The notes under the pieces are model-generated. The model had not been told where the DNA came from. It saw only the letters and a list, made by a program, of their open reading frames with translations, and did not search any database. Positions 8,901-16,511 of a stretch of DNA of 64,000 nucleotides are shown here, one piece after another. How positions within the stretch are numbered: the first letter of the stretch is position 1; the number at the start of each line of letters is the position of its first letter. Source of the stretch: an uncultured Bacilli bacterium (GTDB taxonomy: Bacteria > Bacillota_I > Bacilli_A > RF39 > UBA660); contig CANPXE010000004.1 of NCBI GenBank assembly GCA_947585665.1, forward strand, positions 46,582 through 110,581, read 5' to 3'. Position numbers and translations under genes: made by a program.

Positions 8901-10356
8901 AGGAGATTTAGTTAAAGGAATTGGGAAGATTAAATATTTAGGAAGTATTTTACAAAATGGTAGTGTTTCCAAAGAATTTTTAGGAGCAAATGCAGACTCT
9001 GATTTTACTCCTCTTGATACTGATTTATCACTTATATTATCTGAAGAAGGAACAATACGTGAAAAGATAGACTCTAGTATTTCGAAAGATTATGGTCCAA
9101 TTTGGTTTGTATTAAAAAAAGATGATCGTTTTAGTATAACAAGAGATAAAAATGGAATATGTAATGGTGGTATGTATGATCCTAATAAATTAGAATTGTT
9201 TCAAACTACTTGTGAAGGGCATTACGGAATTAGAACAGGATTTTCATCTACTGATATTGATTATATTGTTGCGGAGGAACCCTTTGACAGTAGAATTGGA
9301 TTAGAAATAGCCATTAATGGTTTTTATATTCCTGTTGCTAATATGGAAGGAAAAATAATTTTTACTCCTGAAGATTATGATAAATTACGAGAAAAAATGA
9401 GTGGATTATCTTATTTCGGTGAGACAACATATGTTTTTTCTCCTAATCTTGTTACTGAAGAAACGGAATATTTAGCGCAACAAATAGAAGATAGTATGAT
9501 TGAAGTAGAAACTAAAAGAGAAAAAATTATCAGTATTATTAAAAAAGCACTTGAAGAATTGGGATTGCATCTAAAAACAAGTATAGATGGGGATTTAACT
9601 GAAGGTTTTGTAGAATTGATTGATACTGGTTCAACAGGTAGAGGAACAAATAAACCTGGAGATGGAGATTTTGACTTTATGATGCGAATAGATAGAGCAA
9701 TATTATCGTCTCCTCAAAAAATGGCAAAACTAAAGACAACGATATTAAAAAATTTTGGTGGACACCATTCTAATGAGCAAACAGGTGATGGTGATTTTAG
9801 ATTAAAGGGTGTTAAATTAGATGATGATACTGATGTTGATGTTGATATTTCCTTTGCTACAAAGACAGATAAAATGGCATATTCAACAGATATGGCGTTA
9901 AAAGATCGATTAGAAACGATAAGAAAGCAAGATCCTCAAAAATATAAATATGTTATTGCCAACATTTTACTTGCTAAACAAGTATTAAAAAAAGCACATG
10001 TATATAAAGCATATCGTAGTGATAAAACGCAAGGTGGTTTAGGTGGAGTTGGAGTTGAAAATTGGATTCTTCAACATGGTGGTTCATTTATTGATGCGGC
10101 TAGAAGTTTTATTGCAGCAGCAGAGGGTAAAGAATTTTCGGAATTTGTATCAACTTATAGAGTATGGGATTTTGGTGATAACCATTTAGCTGAGAAAAAA
10201 GGACTATATCCACATGATAATTTTGTATTCACTAATATGAGTTCAGAAGGATATACAAAAATGGTAGAATGTTTAAAAGATTTCTTAAAAGATAAAAAAA
10301 CTGTTGTAAGTGTTGATACTCAAGATCAAAGTGAGAAATCAAGTAAGTTAAGATAA
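5914..10356 (+). CDS. Giant multidomain protein with C-terminal nucleotidyltransferase motif
   Basis: A 1,480-residue soluble-looking protein I cannot assign to a named family. The C-terminal part holds GSTGRGT (1239-1245), DGDFDF (1250-1255) and a third acidic strand DVDVDIS (1307-1313). That is the G-S-x(n)-D-x-D layout of the Pol-beta nucleotidyltransferase superfamily (OAS, class I CCA-adding enzymes, CD-NTases). A later GGLGGVGVENWILQ stretch resembles their substrate-binding helical domain. Before it, residues about 995-1180 (KGDLVKGIG, GHYGIRTGFSS, then EIAINGFYIP) vaguely recall an ADP-ribosyltransferase-like fold; this is speculative. The N-terminal half has degenerate repeats beginning (H/N)PE-aromatic near residues 131, 266 and 650. 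ATG 5914 follows AGTGAGG; GTG 5902 overlaps that site. It is monocistronic. Confidence 0.55.
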   Translation: MKLERFREIKKRIIEIIEHIDTYISQDQQPTEQEIKELNDEFISLQKELENADLSSIDYKEWEGMPLIALSIDGGDRVLDLSKTHANIDFSLISEILCDKLILSGCNVKNLFAIKYDEEMFSKDEAFILAHPEFFPSKSIPEEIRDKYYHREIDLGTLKSYPELLECIHSADYFEFSTKRISKFVGFDNLITFIKEYPELIDVISIPIFYIENIDEGQKTYAEARQALFKIFMNNLSHVHNGFSFLYKELEVPELSQLTDELISCNPEYFLTDLDIPREISEKFYRGEFDISDIRLYRDALKDKNLLFGCRLAHIFLELEIINKIFGDLITYIDIIPPTLDSILLSGSFDKKEYSSINEFVSERISAHLTSIRDYAFIKKIECDFDELYLYSYYVPVDKIFGDDPYIIALINKYGFKAIKEFHKKYDNVLGNNLCITDFSDSNLRVIAELYKELLDAGKEPETLNDLIKVEVASLIDNLAKHNNGHSFVCTYETKAKLFYDFFPDMFLSPDELQYAYEICNDDKILGRILSSIAGNYDDLFDLVNKYPQLIPIFLQKKFNTNTYSSNSEIVEKIDNLYKKLGKKDFLTIVSKYGKALEIVIENYKKALPFGEMLASIDNKEKFLNDFIYEKKLYYQIDVRILPESFRKEHPELYLSVDVPEKLKEKFYSRTLDVKDFIDNPELLKLFNNNNIAYGFAESMAWIVTLYANETNFEEANYKRMKIIMEYSKITDPEMQAVFSEYVLEIDGDIDKMKIASNVISMLEFSNSSEMMAFRGEIAKQVLRTEKPLEKLREIEDLFIRNNIPVVGKIYSCFEILHPDFQGFDFSSPIISPVLKRYSVERKKMIVFSDLIKAAFGSNNRSVIDYLENIEFASKLYEKIKSGQIEFEQCSEMEKRELVIFSKRLATLHNNTLRAKADNDIFVLSGDVLAGIYELSKKISPNGTLDYDLADRIVKMFCGFAGFHTLEQAKTYIVNKVKAADLRNRRTAQFDVVLRKGDLVKGIGKIKYLGSILQNGSVSKEFLGANADSDFTPLDTDLSLILSEEGTIREKIDSSISKDYGPIWFVLKKDDRFSITRDKNGICNGGMYDPNKLELFQTTCEGHYGIRTGFSSTDIDYIVAEEPFDSRIGLEIAINGFYIPVANMEGKIIFTPEDYDKLREKMSGLSYFGETTYVFSPNLVTEETEYLAQQIEDSMIEVETKREKIISIIKKALEELGLHLKTSIDGDLTEGFVELIDTGSTGRGTNKPGDGDFDFMMRIDRAILSSPQKMAKLKTTILKNFGGHHSNEQTGDGDFRLKGVKLDDDTDVDVDISFATKTDKMAYSTDMALKDRLETIRKQDPQKYKYVIANILLAKQVLKKAHVYKAYRSDKTQGGLGGVGVENWILQHGGSFIDAARSFIAAAEGKEFSEFVSTYRVWDFGDNHLAEKKGLYPHDNFVFTNMSSEGYTKMVECLKDFLKDKKTVVSVDTQDQSEKSSKLR

Positions 10357-10388
10357 AAAAATAGTAGAATTAAAACTCTACTATTTTT
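10357..10388. terminator. Bidirectional terminator between converging genes
   Basis: A-rich 5' arm plus AATAGTAGA pairs with TCTACTATT followed by Ts. The symmetrical A/T flanks suit both the giant gene (+) and the transglutaminase-like gene (-), whose stop codon lies in the 3' arm. Confidence 0.8.
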
Positions 10389-11298
10389 ATATTATTTCTT
10401 GGAAAACATCTTTATCAAAGAGATGTTGTTCCTTTTCAATTTCTTCTAATTCTTCCGTTGTTATGAGAAAAAAGGTATATTCTAATATATCTTTACCATT
10501 TTTACTAACAGGGTCATCCCAAGTTAAATCTAGATGATACCATTGTCCATCTAAATAGACAGCATTCCAAATATGATTTTCACTGATGATACGAAAATTA
10601 GGAATATCATAATAGTCTAGGAAGAGTGCCATCGCATCAGTATAACCTCCACATAAACCATATCCTTGAAATAAAGGACCATAAGCTGTATCCGATTTAT
10701 AATTAACAATCTTTTTGTCGCTACGATCAGAATCATACTTAGTATTGTTAATAATATAATCATGAATCTTTTTAATAATTTCTTTTTTATCAGTAATATT
10801 ACCAACATAATTAGTTACAATATCTTTAATTTTGTTATTAATTTTTATTATGTCTTCACCAGTATAAACTCTATTCACTTTAATAACAACTTTACCTAAA
10901 CTATCATACTCTGTCTCAATACTTGCGAAACTGTTATAAGGATGAACAAAACTATTGATATTAGATAGGGTAGATTGATTATGGGATAGTTCAGCTACAT
11001 CATCTAAACAGTCAATATAATCTCTATCACACATAAAAGTAAATTCATCATTACCATTATTAACAATTGTATAATAAGCATTTAAAAGTTGTTGCTTATC
11101 TTTAATCATAAAATCATCTGTTAGTTGCACATACTTATAATCTTTAGCTTGATAATATTCGTTAGGTTCAAGAGTGCTTATTTCGACACCATCTAAAATA
11201 AATTTCTTATATAAAAAACGTCCTATGTCTTCTCTAAATATATAAACGATACCAAACACCCCTACAAAAAAGGCTATAAAGCCTAACATCTTTTTCAT
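10387..11298 (-). CDS. Membrane-anchored transglutaminase-like protein
   Basis: 303 residues with one N-terminal hydrophobic helix (residues 4-20), so probably anchored with the domain outside. The C-terminal third is a transglutaminase-like (papain-fold) core with a visible triad. The cysteine is C216 in YGLCGGYTDA, the histidine H242 in NHIWNAVYLDG, and the aspartate D257 in WYHLDLTWDDP. Bacterial members act as peptidases or cross-linkers on wall or protein substrates; which applies here is unknown. It lies convergent with the giant gene and upstream of rpsT on the same strand. The start is the ATG at 11296-11298, preceded by AGGTG. Confidence 0.8.
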   Translation of the reverse strand: MKKMLGFIAFFVGVFGIVYIFREDIGRFLYKKFILDGVEISTLEPNEYYQAKDYKYVQLTDDFMIKDKQQLLNAYYTIVNNGNDEFTFMCDRDYIDCLDDVAELSHNQSTLSNINSFVHPYNSFASIETEYDSLGKVVIKVNRVYTGEDIIKINNKIKDIVTNYVGNITDKKEIIKKIHDYIINNTKYDSDRSDKKIVNYKSDTAYGPLFQGYGLCGGYTDAMALFLDYYDIPNFRIISENHIWNAVYLDGQWYHLDLTWDDPVSKNGKDILEYTFFLITTEELEEIEKEQHLFDKDVFQEII

Positions 11299-11336
11299 CT
11301 TTTTTCACCTATATTAATTCTATCTTATTTTAATAT

Positions 11337-11363
11337 AAAAAAAAAGAGTAATTTTTCTTACTC
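11337..11363 (-). terminator. rpsT terminator
   Basis: On the minus strand, GAGTAA and TTACTC form a stem around a short A/G loop, followed by a run of nine or more Ts. The stem includes the rpsT stop codon. Confidence 0.85.
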
Positions 11364-11621
11364 CATTCCGTTATTCATTTTTGTTAATCTAGATTTTAGT
11401 CTTGCTGCTTTATTTTTATGAATTAAACCACTCTTCATAGATTTATCAATTCTTTGAATAGCGATATTTAATTTTTCACTTGATAATTTTTTATCACCAG
11501 CTTTAACAGCTTTTTCAAAATTTTTAACAGCTGTTCTACGACTTGTTTCAACGACATTGTTTCCAACGGCTTTCTTTCTACTAGTGATAACTCTCTTTTT
11601 AGCACTCTTAATATTTGGCAT
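11358..11621 (-). CDS. rpsT: 30S ribosomal protein S20 (bS20)
   Basis: Small basic helical protein of 87 residues that binds 16S rRNA during 30S assembly. It begins MPNIKSAKKRV and has the Lys/Arg-rich helical pattern of S20, ending HKNKAARLKSRL. I chose the ATG at 11619-11621 because GAGGTG on the minus strand is well spaced from it; the upstream in-frame GTG is part of that ribosome site. It is divergent from gpr. The rpsT/gpr/spoIIP neighbourhood is a known arrangement in Bacillus. Confidence 0.95.
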   Translation of the reverse strand: MPNIKSAKKRVITSRKKAVGNNVVETSRRTAVKNFEKAVKAGDKKLSSEKLNIAIQRIDKSMKSGLIHKNKAARLKSRLTKMNNGME

Positions 11622-11705
11622 TTTTTTCACCTCGCTTTTTTGACTAAATATATTCTAACAAAAAATATGCTAAAAAGCAAACAAAATGTTAAAATAATCA
11701 AAAAT

Positions 11706-11734
11706 GTATATAATTAAACAATAAGTTAACACTA
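11706..11734 (+). promoter_or_regulatory. Possible sigma-F/G promoter for gpr
   Basis: GTATA (11706-11710), then 17 bp, then AACACTA (11728-11734), which matches five of seven positions of the forespore sigma-G -10 (CATACTA). gpr is forespore-expressed in Bacillus. Overlapping TATAAT-like sequences make the call weak. Confidence 0.3.
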
Positions 11735-11748
11735 TAATTGGTGAAAAT

Positions 11749-12765
11749 ATGGATAAAGAAATAGATTTACAAAACTATTCAATTAGGACTGATCTTTTAA
11801 TTGATGCAGTTGAAAATTTGGAAAATGCTACCATAAGAGTAAATGAAAGAGAAGAAGATGATATTGTTATCAATGAAACTGAAGTCCTTGAAGATAATGA
11901 TATCAAAAAGAAGGGTAAATATGTTACCATATCATTTAATGATGTGACTGATCATCATAACTTTTTAAAAGTTCAAAATGTTTTCTCAAGGGAAATAAAA
12001 AAAATTATTACGTCTCTAAAGTTAAAGCAAGATTATAAAGTTCTTGTCGTTGGCTTGGGAAACCGCAATAGTACACCAGATAGTTTAGGTGTTAAAGTAT
12101 GTGATAATATCATTGTGACAAGACATCTTTTTGCTTTAGAAGAAGCTAGTTCCAATTATGGAAATGTCGCTGTTTTTACACCTAATGTCATGGGAAATAC
12201 CGGTATTGAAGCAGAAGAAATAATTAAAGGTATAATTAAAATGATTGATGTTGATTTACTTGTTGTCGTTGATGCTCTTGCATCATCCAATATTGAACGT
12301 GTCAATAAGACCATTCAAATTACGGATACGGGAATTTCCCCTGGTAGTGGTGTTGGTAATTATCGTAAAGAAATATCTAAAGATGCCTTAGGAATTCCCG
12401 TTATAGCGATAGGTGTTCCAACGGTGGTTGATGCAACAACAATCGTTACTGATACGATTAATTTATTAATTCAAAAAATAGCTTATTTAAAAAATGATAA
12501 TCCTAAAGAAAAACTAAAACCCCGCGATAAAGTCGACTATTTAAAAGAAAAAAGAATATCTTTAAATGATGAAGAAAAAAGTAATCTTTTAGGTCTCATT
12601 GGTAATTTATCTATGGAAGACTTAAAGAGTTTGATTAATGAAGTTTTAACACCCATTGGTTATAATATGATGGTAACACCAAAAGAAATAGACTTTGTCA
12701 TTGAAAAAATAGCTCTATTAATAAGCAAAGGAATAAATAATGTAATGCATAATTTAGAAGGATAA
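11749..12765 (+). CDS. gpr: Germination protease GPR
   Basis: Aspartic-type endopeptidase that degrades small acid-soluble spore proteins early in germination; it is made as a zymogen in the forespore. It is 338 residues long, slightly short for the family. The N-terminal SIRTDLLIDA corresponds to the pro-sequence cleavage region (RTDLA). The two catalytic acid motifs are visible: STPDSLG with D111 and VVVDALASS with D175. Between them lies the GNTGIEAEE stretch. The ribosome site is a modest GGTG upstream of ATG 11749. It sits immediately upstream of spoIIP and divergent from rpsT, matching the Bacillus order, and is strong evidence for sporulation. Confidence 0.93.
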   Translation: MDKEIDLQNYSIRTDLLIDAVENLENATIRVNEREEDDIVINETEVLEDNDIKKKGKYVTISFNDVTDHHNFLKVQNVFSREIKKIITSLKLKQDYKVLVVGLGNRNSTPDSLGVKVCDNIIVTRHLFALEEASSNYGNVAVFTPNVMGNTGIEAEEIIKGIIKMIDVDLLVVVDALASSNIERVNKTIQITDTGISPGSGVGNYRKEISKDALGIPVIAIGVPTVVDATTIVTDTINLLIQKIAYLKNDNPKEKLKPRDKVDYLKEKRISLNDEEKSNLLGLIGNLSMEDLKSLINEVLTPIGYNMMVTPKEIDFVIEKIALLISKGINNVMHNLEG

Positions 12766-12834
12766 TTATGACATTATATTTTTTTTGACAAAATTCATAT
12801 CATTTATTAGATACAATCTTTTTATGGTGATGAT

Positions 12835-13803
12835 ATGAATAAAAAGAAAAAACATAGTAAATTAAAAAAAATCTTTTTCATAGTGATTTTAATCATAACA
12901 TATATCTTTACTTTACAAATGTTAAATAAAATTAATCTTGATGTCAAAGATAAACGTCTTTATAAGTTCTTAATCAATAACTCTACAACTTTATCTTCAA
13001 ATAATAGTTATGATACTTTAAAAAAAATTATCAATTTTAAACCAAACTCATTAATTGTCAATAACTTAGTTTATGATAAAAAGATTAGTACTAAGCCTAT
13101 TGATGAAGTTATATCCCAAAATGACAATAAAGAAGAACCAAATCAAGATCAAACTGAATCAACCATAAAAGAGAAAGACAGAAGACCAACAGTTTATATT
13201 TATAACACCCATCAAAGTGAAAACTATAATAGTGAATATCTAGCTGACTATAGTATCACTCCTAATGTTTTAATGGCAAGTTATATGTTAAAAGAAGATT
13301 TAGAAGAATATGGTATCTATTCTTATGTTGAAGAAGATAGTGTCAGTGCTGTCTTAAATAAAAATAAGTGGAAATATTATAAGAGTTATACGGTTACTAA
13401 GAGTTTTATGGAAAAAAGAAAAAAAGAAATGCCAACGCTAAAATACTATATCGATTTACATCGTGATTCTGTTAAAAGGAAATATACCACTACCGAAATA
13501 AATGGTGTCAGTTATGCCAAAATTATGTTGTTAGTTGGTCTTGATCATAAAGAATATAAGGTTAATTTACAAGAAGCTAAGAAAATAAACAATAAATTAA
13601 ATAAGGATTATCCAGGACTATCGAGAGGAATTTATAAAAAGAGTGGAAAGGGTGTCAATGGTATTTATAATCAAGACTTTTCTAAATATACTTTTCTTTT
13701 TGAAGTAGGTGGGACTGATAACAACATTCAAGAAGTTAATAATAGTATTTCTGTTCTTGCGAAGATTTTAAATGAATATATAAAGGAAGAAGAGGGTGCT
13801 TAA
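12835..13803 (+). CDS. spoIIP: Stage II sporulation protein P (SpoIIP)
   Basis: Amidase/endopeptidase of the SpoIID-SpoIIM-SpoIIP machine that drives membrane migration in engulfment. Residues 1-14 are basic, 15-32 form a membrane anchor, then comes a poorly conserved linker (about 90-117), and the catalytic domain starts near residue 118. Zn-site motifs are visible: YNTHQSENY with H126, LHRDS with H209, and FEVGG with E290. It is 322 residues, within the family range. ATG 12835 follows GGTGATG. It ends directly against the next ORF (ATG at 13804), suggesting co-transcription. Confidence 0.93.
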   Translation: MNKKKKHSKLKKIFFIVILIITYIFTLQMLNKINLDVKDKRLYKFLINNSTTLSSNNSYDTLKKIINFKPNSLIVNNLVYDKKISTKPIDEVISQNDNKEEPNQDQTESTIKEKDRRPTVYIYNTHQSENYNSEYLADYSITPNVLMASYMLKEDLEEYGIYSYVEEDSVSAVLNKNKWKYYKSYTVTKSFMEKRKKEMPTLKYYIDLHRDSVKRKYTTTEINGVSYAKIMLLVGLDHKEYKVNLQEAKKINNKLNKDYPGLSRGIYKKSGKGVNGIYNQDFSKYTFLFEVGGTDNNIQEVNNSISVLAKILNEYIKEEEGA

Positions 13804-14118
13804 ATGAAAATCTTTAAAGTGTTCATGGTTATAATATTAGTAGCTTTTTTAGGTACTGTTTTCCTATCAGTCAGTGGTTATTATCAAACAGAACTTCAAA
13901 AAGATATGATTTTAACTAATGAAGCTATTGAAAAATTTGAACAAGATGTCAAAGATGGCAAAGATATTGATGCGAATGATTATCTAGCATCAAAACAAAA
14001 AAATTACGATAATCGTGTTTCAGAAACTGGTCGTTATATTTCAGAAAAACTTAATAAAATCGTTTCTAATGGTATTAAAAAAACTCTAAAAATTATCATA
14101 AAAGCAATTGAAGAATAG
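13804..14118 (+). CDS. Small membrane-anchored protein downstream of spoIIP
   Basis: 104 residues. Residues 4-26 form a hydrophobic helix, followed by a charged, probably helical exterior (QKDMILTNEAIEKFEQDVKDG) and a basic amphipathic C-terminus. I do not recognise a family. It starts at the base after the spoIIP stop codon, so it is almost certainly translated with it and may take part in sporulation; that is inference from position only. Its last codons contain the -35 box of the next promoter. Confidence 0.7.
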   Translation: MKIFKVFMVIILVAFLGTVFLSVSGYYQTELQKDMILTNEAIEKFEQDVKDGKDIDANDYLASKQKNYDNRVSETGRYISEKLNKIVSNGIKKTLKIIIKAIEE

Positions 14119-14136
14119 TTAATGATATTGTATAAT
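14108..14136 (+). promoter_or_regulatory. Sigma-A promoter for the envelope protein cluster
   Basis: TTGAAG (14108-14113), 17 bp, TATAAT (14131-14136). It starts inside the end of the preceding gene and lies 24 bp before the GTG at 14160. Confidence 0.65.
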
Positions 14137-14159
14137 TTTTATGATAGGGTGTGATAGTA

Positions 14160-15365
14160 GTGAATAAAAAAATATTGGGGATTATAACAGTTTTATTAGG
14201 GGCAGTTGTCATTAGCTTAGGAATAACTTTGCAATTTAGTAACAAAGAAAAAAAACCTAAAGATAAAGAAGAAGAACCAGAAGTTAGTCAAAACACTGAA
14301 GTTAAAAATATAAATAAATATGGTGATAAAGAAGTATGTAGTAATTCTCAACAAATATCTTCTTTTCTTAATACACGTTATCGCGATAAAATATCTTTTA
14401 CTTATCCTGATTGTGTTCATGAATATGATTTGTCTTATACGTATAAACAACTTAATGATGATACAAATTATTCGAATGACGGAATTTATATTACTATTGC
14501 TGACGAAATGAGCACAATAGATAAATATATGAGTAGTGTTAAATCAACAATTATTTCTGATAAAGAATCTGATGACTATGTAAATTTTGAATATACAGAT
14601 GTGCAAAAATTTACCAATAAAAATGGTTTAGAAGTTCAATTAATACAAAAAGTTAATCGTGTTAGTAATATTTTTCCAAAAGATTCTTTTCGTGATAATG
14701 AGAATTGGTATATTGCGGTTGAGTTAAGTGATAAAGAAATTTTAGAAATTGAAATATTAATAAACAATGGTACTATGTCAAAAGATGCTGTTAAAGAGCT
14801 TTTTGATAATGTTAAAGTAGAAAAAGATCAAGCTGTTTTTTCAAACATAAAAAAAGAAGGTAATTATCAAGTTGGTAGTATTCGCCAAAATAAAAAGAAT
14901 GAATATGAGCATGGATATATCGTCAACTTCAAAGTTCCTGATAAGTACCCCGAACTTACTTCAACTTCTAATAATTATTATTCTGTAGCTTTTACTTTTG
15001 AAGAATTACTTCATAAAATTTATTTTTCTCTATCCTTAGAAAAAGAAACTTTTTCTTCTATTGATGAAAGAGTAGTGGACTATCACAAATATGAATTAGA
15101 ACGTTATACTGATAATGAGCATTATCGTAATATTAAAGATTCAAATATTCAAAAGAAAAAGATTGCTGGTAAAGATGTTTCATATTTTGTTATTAGTGGT
15201 GATTATTATTTAGATGGTAAAAAATCTGCAACGTATTATTCTGGTGAAGTCTATTATAAAATCGATGATACTATGTTTTATTATATTAATATATCAAATA
15301 CAAATGAGCCAATTGATGAGAAACTAATAAGTGAATTATTAGATTTTACTATTGAGGAGTATTAA
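14160..15365 (+). CDS. Membrane-anchored exported protein, unknown
   Basis: About 401 residues. A single N-terminal hydrophobic helix (roughly residues 5-25) is followed by a Lys/Glu/Pro linker and a large extracytoplasmic region with two similar-looking halves rich in Tyr, Ser and Asp. No lipobox or sorting signal is seen. I chose GTG 14160 because AGGGTG (14145-14150) is well spaced from it; the in-frame GTG at 14151 touches that site. It is the first gene of a run of five anchored proteins with the same layout (short cytoplasmic end, one helix, outside domain), ending at 19318. Function unknown. Confidence 0.75.
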   Translation: MNKKILGIITVLLGAVVISLGITLQFSNKEKKPKDKEEEPEVSQNTEVKNINKYGDKEVCSNSQQISSFLNTRYRDKISFTYPDCVHEYDLSYTYKQLNDDTNYSNDGIYITIADEMSTIDKYMSSVKSTIISDKESDDYVNFEYTDVQKFTNKNGLEVQLIQKVNRVSNIFPKDSFRDNENWYIAVELSDKEILEIEILINNGTMSKDAVKELFDNVKVEKDQAVFSNIKKEGNYQVGSIRQNKKNEYEHGYIVNFKVPDKYPELTSTSNNYYSVAFTFEELLHKIYFSLSLEKETFSSIDERVVDYHKYELERYTDNEHYRNIKDSNIQKKKIAGKDVSYFVISGDYYLDGKKSATYYSGEVYYKIDDTMFYYINISNTNEPIDEKLISELLDFTIEEY

Positions 15366-15366
15366 T

Positions 15367-16509
15367 ATGTATTGTCGTAATTGTGGTAAACTCTTACCTA
15401 ATAATATTCAGTTTTGCCCTAATTGTGGATGTCAGATAAATAATGCTATAAGTAATAAAATAAATAATAATAAAAATAATTTACCAATTATTATTGCTTG
15501 CCTTGTCATTATCTTTTCTTTAATCGTCGTAATATTAATAATACCTAAAAATAATAAAAAGTATTTAACTGATGAAGATAAAAGTATTTATTGTAATGAA
15601 GAGAATAATGGCAGTTTATGTCATAAAGAAGAGAAACAAGAAGAAATTGAAGATTTTGAATCAATGGATTTTAAAAACTATGACTTTTCCGAAATGTCTT
15701 CTAGTGAATCTTTTTATAATAGTGTTATTAATATCTTAAAAGAAAAAGAAGAAGAGGGTAATAAGTATTGTAATAATGCTAATTATACTAAAACATCAAA
15801 TGATTTAAATAATAAATTAAACTTAAATTATAGCTATTTATGTGGCATGGATACAAATTATTTAACAGGACTTGTTTCGCGTCTAGAAAGTTTTTATAAA
15901 AATAATAATATTGATGGAAAAATAGTTGATGCTTATGTTGTCGGTAAAGGAGCAAGAAATGAATATGCCAATTATACTGGTGTAATTATTGGATCAAATG
16001 ATCTTTATGCAGCTTATTTAAGAAGAGTTCATATGAGTATTCATATGTTTTCTGATTATGATAAATTATTAAAGACTTATCAAAGGGATTTAGAAGGTGG
16101 ATTTCATCCTAAAAATTCTCGAGCTGAAGATATTGTTGTTCATGAAACAGCTCATGCGTTAGATTTTTATATAAGTGCCAGTCGTTTTGGCATTGGTGAA
16201 TTGATTGTTGACGATTTTTCTAAATATAGTGCTTTTTATAGTGAATGGGGAAATCAATCTTATTCTAAAAGTGTTGTTCAAAAAGCTGTGGCAAATGTTA
16301 ATGCGAATAGTTCTGTAAAAAAAGATGAACAAACACTTCGCGAGGAAATAAGTGGTTATGCAGCAACCATCAATGATGGAACTGTTATGTATGCTGAAAC
16401 GTTTGCTGAGGCATTAGTTGACTATTTAAGTAATGGAAATAATGCTAGTCCTTTATCAATTGAAATTTATAAGATTGTCCAAGATAATCTAAAGGAATTG
16501 GAGGGATAG
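15367..16509 (+). CDS. Zinc-ribbon membrane protein with HEXXH metalloprotease motif
   Basis: 380 residues. An N-terminal zinc ribbon with C3, C6, C17 and C20 (CRNC and CPNC) should be cytoplasmic. A membrane helix spans about residues 39-61, then an acidic linker. The outer domain contains HETAH at 259-263 within VVHETAHALDFYI, a zincin-type metal site. A downstream acidic third ligand is plausible in EISGYAATINDG or YAETFAEALVDY, but I cannot pick it. This suggests a membrane-tethered zinc peptidase, possibly sensing or tuned through the ribbon. ATG 15367 follows GAGGAG (15354-15359), 1 bp after the previous stop. It is operonic with its neighbours. Confidence 0.7.
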   Translation: MYCRNCGKLLPNNIQFCPNCGCQINNAISNKINNNKNNLPIIIACLVIIFSLIVVILIIPKNNKKYLTDEDKSIYCNEENNGSLCHKEEKQEEIEDFESMDFKNYDFSEMSSSESFYNSVINILKEKEEEGNKYCNNANYTKTSNDLNNKLNLNYSYLCGMDTNYLTGLVSRLESFYKNNNIDGKIVDAYVVGKGARNEYANYTGVIIGSNDLYAAYLRRVHMSIHMFSDYDKLLKTYQRDLEGGFHPKNSRAEDIVVHETAHALDFYISASRFGIGELIVDDFSKYSAFYSEWGNQSYSKSVVQKAVANVNANSSVKKDEQTLREEISGYAATINDGTVMYAETFAEALVDYLSNGNNASPLSIEIYKIVQDNLKELEG

Positions 16510-16511
16510 CT

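Noticed and set aside
5914..10356. CBASS-type anti-phage system because of the CD-NTase-like motif
   Set aside because: No effector, Cap or other defence gene is adjacent; the neighbours are a terminator and an opposing transglutaminase-like gene.
12785..12817. TTGACA and TACAAT upstream of spoIIP
   Set aside because: The spacing is 21 bp, too long for a sigma-A promoter, and no sigma-E match with proper spacing was found.
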